From Brevinematales bacterium (GTDB lineage Bacteria > Spirochaetota > Brevinematia > DTOW01): DNA of 64,000 nt. The stretch covers positions 1-64,000 of the forward strand of contig JAOAHF010000003.1 in assembly GCA_026415355.1 (NCBI GenBank). Reading direction: 5' to 3'. The translations under genes and the position numbers were made by a program. Shown in pieces: positions 63,799 through 64,000 of this stretch (position 1 is its first letter; each line of letters starts with the position of its first letter). Under the pieces are notes generated by a model that did no database searches, was not told the origin of the DNA, and was given only the letters and a program-made list of their open reading frames with translations.

Positions 63799-63828
63799 AT
63801 GATAGAATATGACTCTTTATTCTTTCAA
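63799..63828 (-). promoter_or_regulatory. promoter of cutA, leaderless
   Basis: On the minus strand, TTGAAA (63823-63828), an 18-nt spacer and TATCAT (63799-63804), 7 nt before the start codon. Confidence 0.6.
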
Positions 63829-63985
63829 TCAAAGATTTCTACACTGTACCAGTATAAGTTAAGAGTTTCTTATAAGATATTTTGCATCATTACATAAATT
63901 AGTATTATTATACCAAAATTTTGAGGTATTTGAAATTGAAATTGGTGTGATTGGAGTTTATTATATTTTAGGAGGTTGTTGAATT

Positions 63986-64000
63986 ATGAAAAGATTTTTT
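63986..64000 (+). CDS. start of a gene running off the window
   Basis: AGGAGG at about 63970-63975 precedes an ATG at 63986 by 10 nt; the five visible codons read MKRFF, a plausible start of a signal peptide. Nothing more can be said. Confidence 0.5.

Noticed and set aside
1-64000. CRISPR arrays, insertion sequences or prophage
   Set aside because: No regularly spaced direct repeats, transposase, integrase or phage structural genes were found.

Overview
The window is a dense, AT-rich bacterial chromosome segment with about 60 protein genes, five tRNAs and no rRNA, insertion sequence, prophage or CRISPR array. The organism has an outer membrane: there is an LptF/G-type permease, a lipid-A-disaccharide-synthase-like protein, an O-antigen ligase, several signal-peptide beta-barrel candidates and lipoproteins. 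It looks fermentative and possibly thermophilic: secreted GH13 amylase, lactate permease, and an NAD-linked bidirectional [NiFe] hydrogenase. The mix of a 7TM-GAF-PP2C phosphatase, a CheW, a degenerate chemoreceptor and small TPR proteins is most like a Spirochaetota-type bacterium (for example the Brevinematales side). That is an inference from gene content; no marker gene here proves it.

Layout. 0-7 kb: a DUF4914 protein, a sigma-54-promoted secreted amylase, a coiled-coil gene coupled to murG, and dapA. 7-11 kb: an ECF sigma/anti-sigma pair, a HerA-like ATPase and 5-formyl-THF cyclo-ligase. 11-16 kb: lactate permease, aroQ, rpoN-rsmI, ferritin. 16-21 kb: the hoxFUYH hydrogenase operon. 21-31 kb: UvrD/PcrA helicase, envelope proteins, murI, proA, cupin, and a 7TM MCP-like protein. 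31-37 kb: clpX-thyX, metE, a decayed gene, rpsT and tRNA-Pro. 37-43 kb: lipoproteins and an outer-membrane protein, rsmA, yggS with tRNA-Met, cheW. 43-55 kb: a PP2C phosphatase and STAS protein flanking an LpxB-like gene, mltG, lysC, O-antigen ligase, prenyl synthase, murD, an oppC-like permease, tRNA-Val and leuD. 55-59 kb: a surface-glycan island with two decayed genes, a WecB-like epimerase and a GT2 transferase. 59-64 kb: tRNA-Val, tRNA-Pro, queG, khpA, rpsP, panB-panD, an lptF/G gene and cutA.

What stands out is genome architecture. Many genes have a -10 box 6-10 nt before the start codon, often with a well-spaced -35, and no Shine-Dalgarno, which predicts leaderless mRNAs. Convergent genes repeatedly abut or overlap by a few bases at their stop codons. 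tRNAs are packed against coding genes: leuD ends inside tRNA-Val, queG ends inside tRNA-Pro on the other strand, and yggS starts 2 nt after tRNA-Met. The rpsT ribosome binding site is buried in a perfect 9-bp hairpin. A textbook sigma-54 promoter precedes the amylase and rpoN lies about 11 kb away. Three multiply broken genes show ongoing gene decay. I found no clear new defence or mobile system; the nearest candidates for unfamiliar biology are the HerA-like ATPase with a non-canonical P-loop, the degenerate chemoreceptor and the EF-hand lipoprotein paired with an outer-membrane protein.
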